Source: an uncultured Lachnospiraceae bacterium (GTDB taxonomy: Bacteria > Bacillota > Clostridia > Lachnospirales > Lachnospiraceae). From it: a DNA stretch of 64,000 nucleotides. The DNA is taken from positions 24,956 to 88,955 of the forward strand of contig CAJTOV010000003.1 in assembly GCA_910577765.1 (NCBI GenBank), written 5' to 3'. A model generated the notes under the pieces. That model made no database searches. It was not told the origin of the DNA and worked only from the letters and a program-made list of their open reading frames with translations. A program made the position numbers and the translations under genes. Shown piece by piece: positions 62,110 to 64,000 of the stretch (the stretch's first letter is position 1; each line of letters opens with the position of its first letter).

Positions 62110-63783
62110 ATGCCCAATTATCGCAGATTAATCTCATATATTTACGCATACGAAGGAGGCATCAAAGGCAAAAATACCGGCTACGCCAAGCTGGAGGTCC
62201 GGGGCGACCAGTGCCGGGTCCAGGTAAATGTTAAGAAAGTGTTCGTGGGAAGCAATGACATCGGCGTATACCTGCTGGCACCAGGAAAGGAGATCCTGGT
62301 GGGAAAGATCTTCATCCGCGGAGGCAGCGGCGAATTCCGTGCAAATGTTTCCGCCGCCAATGTGGAATCCAGCGGTTATGGGTTTGACCAGTGCTACGGT
62401 CTCACCATCCATGACCTGGGAAGCACCTGGCAGAGCTACACCACCATCTGGGAGGATGCGGTGGCCCAGGCAGCCCAGGTCCAGCTGGAACACGTGACCG
62501 CCGAAAACGTCCGCAGGCAGGAGGCCCAGCGAAAGGCCGGAGAGATCCCGGAGAACCGGGAACCCTATCCCATCACCGCCGAGATCCAGCGCACCCTGGA
62601 GCAGGAAGAAATACGCATGCAGGATGTGCAGCCCTGGCAGGTGGAAGAACCCGGCCCAGGGGCAGCACCGGAAGCAGAAGCCCCGGCTGGAACCGGGGAC
62701 GGAATGACAGAAGGAGTCCAGGGTGGCGGAACAGGGACCACGGCAGGAACTGCCAGTACTGGAACGGGGGCCACGGCGGGAGCCGCCAGTGCCGGAACCG
62801 CTGATGCCGGAGGTGCAGCGACAACGGGAGCCGCCGGAGCCGAAGGTGCAGCGACAACGGGAGCCGCCGGAGCCGAAGGTGCAGCGACAGCGGGAGCTGC
62901 CGGAATCCCCGGAACCACGCCGGTAACGGGAGCTGCATCTGCACCAGAAACGCCGACAGACAGCATACAGGAGTCCGGAACCGGGGCACAGCCGGAATCC
63001 GTGGAAGAGAATCCATACATACCGGTAGAACTGGAAGGACCGGCGGACAACAGGCCCTGCCAGACCGGATTTGGTTCCGGCATGCCGGTTATCCCACCGG
63101 AGATGCCAGCCACCCCGGCCCAGGGAAATCCCCGGATTCCCCCGGCAATGCCGTCGGTTCCGCCCCAGGACGCCGCAGTTATGCCGGCAATACCAGCCAC
63201 CCCGGCCCAGGGAATCCCCGGAATCCCCCCGTCAATACCGACAGTTCCGCCCCAGACCTCCGCCGCAGTTCCGCCCGTAACACCGTCAGTCCCGTCGGCT
63301 CCGTCAGTTCCGCCTTCCATGGCCAGCCATACCAGGGAGGACCTGTGGGCAGAACTGGAGGACGAGGAAGTCCTGCGGCTTCTGGAGCAGAAAGAGCAGG
63401 AGGCCAAAGCCCGGATGAATCCCAGCAGTCTATGGTCCAGGCTCCAGCGCAACTACAGCAAGGTACTGGCCTTTGACTATGACCATGGCTGTGAGATTCT
63501 GTCCATCAAGCCCCAGGATATTGGGATTCTGCCCCGGGAAATCTGGGTTTATGGCAACAACAGCTTCCTGCTTCACGGCTACTATAACTACCGCCACCTG
63601 ATTCTGGCCAGACTGGAGAATCCCAAAGGCCGGCCCCGCTACCTGTTAGGCGTCCCCGGCCATTACTACTCCAACGAGAAATACATGGCTTCCATGTTCG
63701 GCTTCCCCCACTTCGTCCTTGCCAGGAAACAGCCGGACCAGGACGGAAGATTCGGGTACTGGTATACGGATATCCGGCTCTGA
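62110..63783 (+). CDS. DUF6128-like protein with long low-complexity linker
   Basis: 557 residues with two conserved ends. The N-terminal domain (1-140) contains LISYIYAYEGGIKGKNTGYAKLEVRG and a beta-rich pattern. The C-terminal domain (about 430-557) contains NPSSLWSRLQRNYSKVLAFDYDHGCEILSIKPQDIGILP and LLHGYYNYRHLILARL. Between them are nearly 250 residues rich in Ala/Gly/Thr, then Pro. The linker has 11-residue repeats (GAATTGAAGAE type) and a longer Pro-rich repeat (MPATPAQGNPRIPPAMPSVPP type). No signal peptide or TM helix, so cytosolic. I chose ATG 62110 with SD AAAGGAG; GTG 62101 overlaps this SD. Function unknown. Confidence 0.8.
   Translation: MPNYRRLISYIYAYEGGIKGKNTGYAKLEVRGDQCRVQVNVKKVFVGSNDIGVYLLAPGKEILVGKIFIRGGSGEFRANVSAANVESSGYGFDQCYGLTIHDLGSTWQSYTTIWEDAVAQAAQVQLEHVTAENVRRQEAQRKAGEIPENREPYPITAEIQRTLEQEEIRMQDVQPWQVEEPGPGAAPEAEAPAGTGDGMTEGVQGGGTGTTAGTASTGTGATAGAASAGTADAGGAATTGAAGAEGAATTGAAGAEGAATAGAAGIPGTTPVTGAASAPETPTDSIQESGTGAQPESVEENPYIPVELEGPADNRPCQTGFGSGMPVIPPEMPATPAQGNPRIPPAMPSVPPQDAAVMPAIPATPAQGIPGIPPSIPTVPPQTSAAVPPVTPSVPSAPSVPPSMASHTREDLWAELEDEEVLRLLEQKEQEAKARMNPSSLWSRLQRNYSKVLAFDYDHGCEILSIKPQDIGILPREIWVYGNNSFLLHGYYNYRHLILARLENPKGRPRYLLGVPGHYYSNEKYMASMFGFPHFVLARKQPDQDGRFGYWYTDIRL
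62812..62910 (+). repeat. In-frame tandem repeat, 33 bp x 3, in the DUF6128-like gene
   Basis: Two nearly identical 33-bp units beginning GGTGCAGCGACAACGGGAGC (62812, 62845) and a diverged third (62878). They encode GAATTGAAGAE. Confidence 0.85.
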
Positions 63784-63864
63784 CGGTGCCGCTGTATCTT
63801 GCGGGTCCGTTTCCGTTGCATAGTCTCCATAACCATTTGGATGGGCAGTAAAATGCCCCGTCTG

Positions 63865-64000
63865 GTTACAGTTCACACCCCGGCCGATCACCGCAGGTGA
63901 TTTCAAATGGCATACGGCCATTCAGAATCGCTGCGCGGTCCCTAACAGGCGCCAGTGACGCCTGTTAGGGACCGACCGAAACGGAGTGTAGAGGGCCGTA
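63865..64000. repeat. Second-subtype repeat, left end and large nested hairpin, cut by the window edge
   Basis: Starts with GTTACAGTTCAC, the end shared with the 150-bp elements, then GATCACCGCAGGTGAT. A perfect 16-bp hairpin, CGGTCCCTAACAGGCG (63936-63951) with its complement at 63959-63974, lies inside a wider stem: ATACGGCC at 63912-63919 can pair with GGCCGTA at 63994-64000. The right end would lie beyond base 64000. The 3' flank of the DUF6128 gene contains no other gene. Confidence 0.6.

Overview
The window is GC-rich chromosomal DNA from a Gram-positive anaerobe of the Clostridia, most likely a Lachnospiraceae member of the Enterocloster/Hungatella type. The clues are AGGAGG ribosome binding sites, extended -10 promoters, YesM/YesN sensor pairs, a LevR-type PRD regulator, lipoprotein binding proteins for many ABC importers, a DUF6128 protein and a C_GCAxxG_C_C protein. 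No rRNA, tRNA, CRISPR array, transposase gene or prophage was seen. The genus is an inference from gene content.

Layout. 0-3 kb: 3' part of a sigma-54/PRD activator and a lone mannose-type EIIA. 3-10 kb: YitT protein, AAA/DUF1703 protein, C_GCAxxG_C_C protein, then metG-traX-like-tatD. 10-11.7 kb: AbiE-like pair whose toxin gene has lost its catalytic middle. 11.8-17 kb (minus): cyclase, membrane-anchored binding protein, YesM kinase and YesN regulator, divergent from an amidohydrolase-CUT2 ABC importer-LarA operon (17.2-24.3 kb). 24.4-25.7 kb: MATE exporter. 26-34 kb: LacI-regulated operon with amidohydrolase, Liv-type importer, ICL/PEPM enzyme and the LacI gene. 34-42.4 kb: DUF3798 lipoprotein, CUT2-type ABC importer and two peptidases. 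42.5-47.1 kb: GldA/GldFG/DUF4340-type ABC system. 47-52.3 kb: decayed and accessory genes (frameshifted TSUP, Rpn-type nuclease, truncated DUF362, YoaK, LysR). 52.6-60.9 kb: two enolase-superfamily enzymes, SLC13 and CitMHS transporters, response regulator and hybrid kinase. 61-63.8 kb: rsmA and a DUF6128 protein.

Functionally most of the window is a series of uptake-plus-catabolism modules, each pairing a transporter with one or two enzymes and its own regulator. The likely substrates are small organic acids, lactones, sugar acids or peptides; none can be named from sequence.

The most distinctive non-coding feature is a family of short mobile-looking elements. Two complete copies of about 150 bp (48.1 and 52.3 kb, opposite orientation) consist almost wholly of hairpins and end in imperfect inverted repeats related to GTYACWGTTC. 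A 33-bp version at 24.35 kb has the same ends. These three copies lie between 6-bp direct repeats. Fragments occur at 5.6, 28.5, 34.1 and 57.8 kb, and a second subtype with the same ends appears at 60.9 and 63.9 kb. A second theme is in-frame tandem repeats of 27-36 bp in linkers of unrelated proteins, plus frameshifts in G tracts.

Non-coding stretches over 300 bp: 25734-26131 (promoters, two LacI-type operators), 47987-48358 (repeat copy and a weak promoter), 50170-50503 (MerR-type promoter and yoaK promoter), 52256-52606 (lysR promoter, repeat copy, weak forward promoter).
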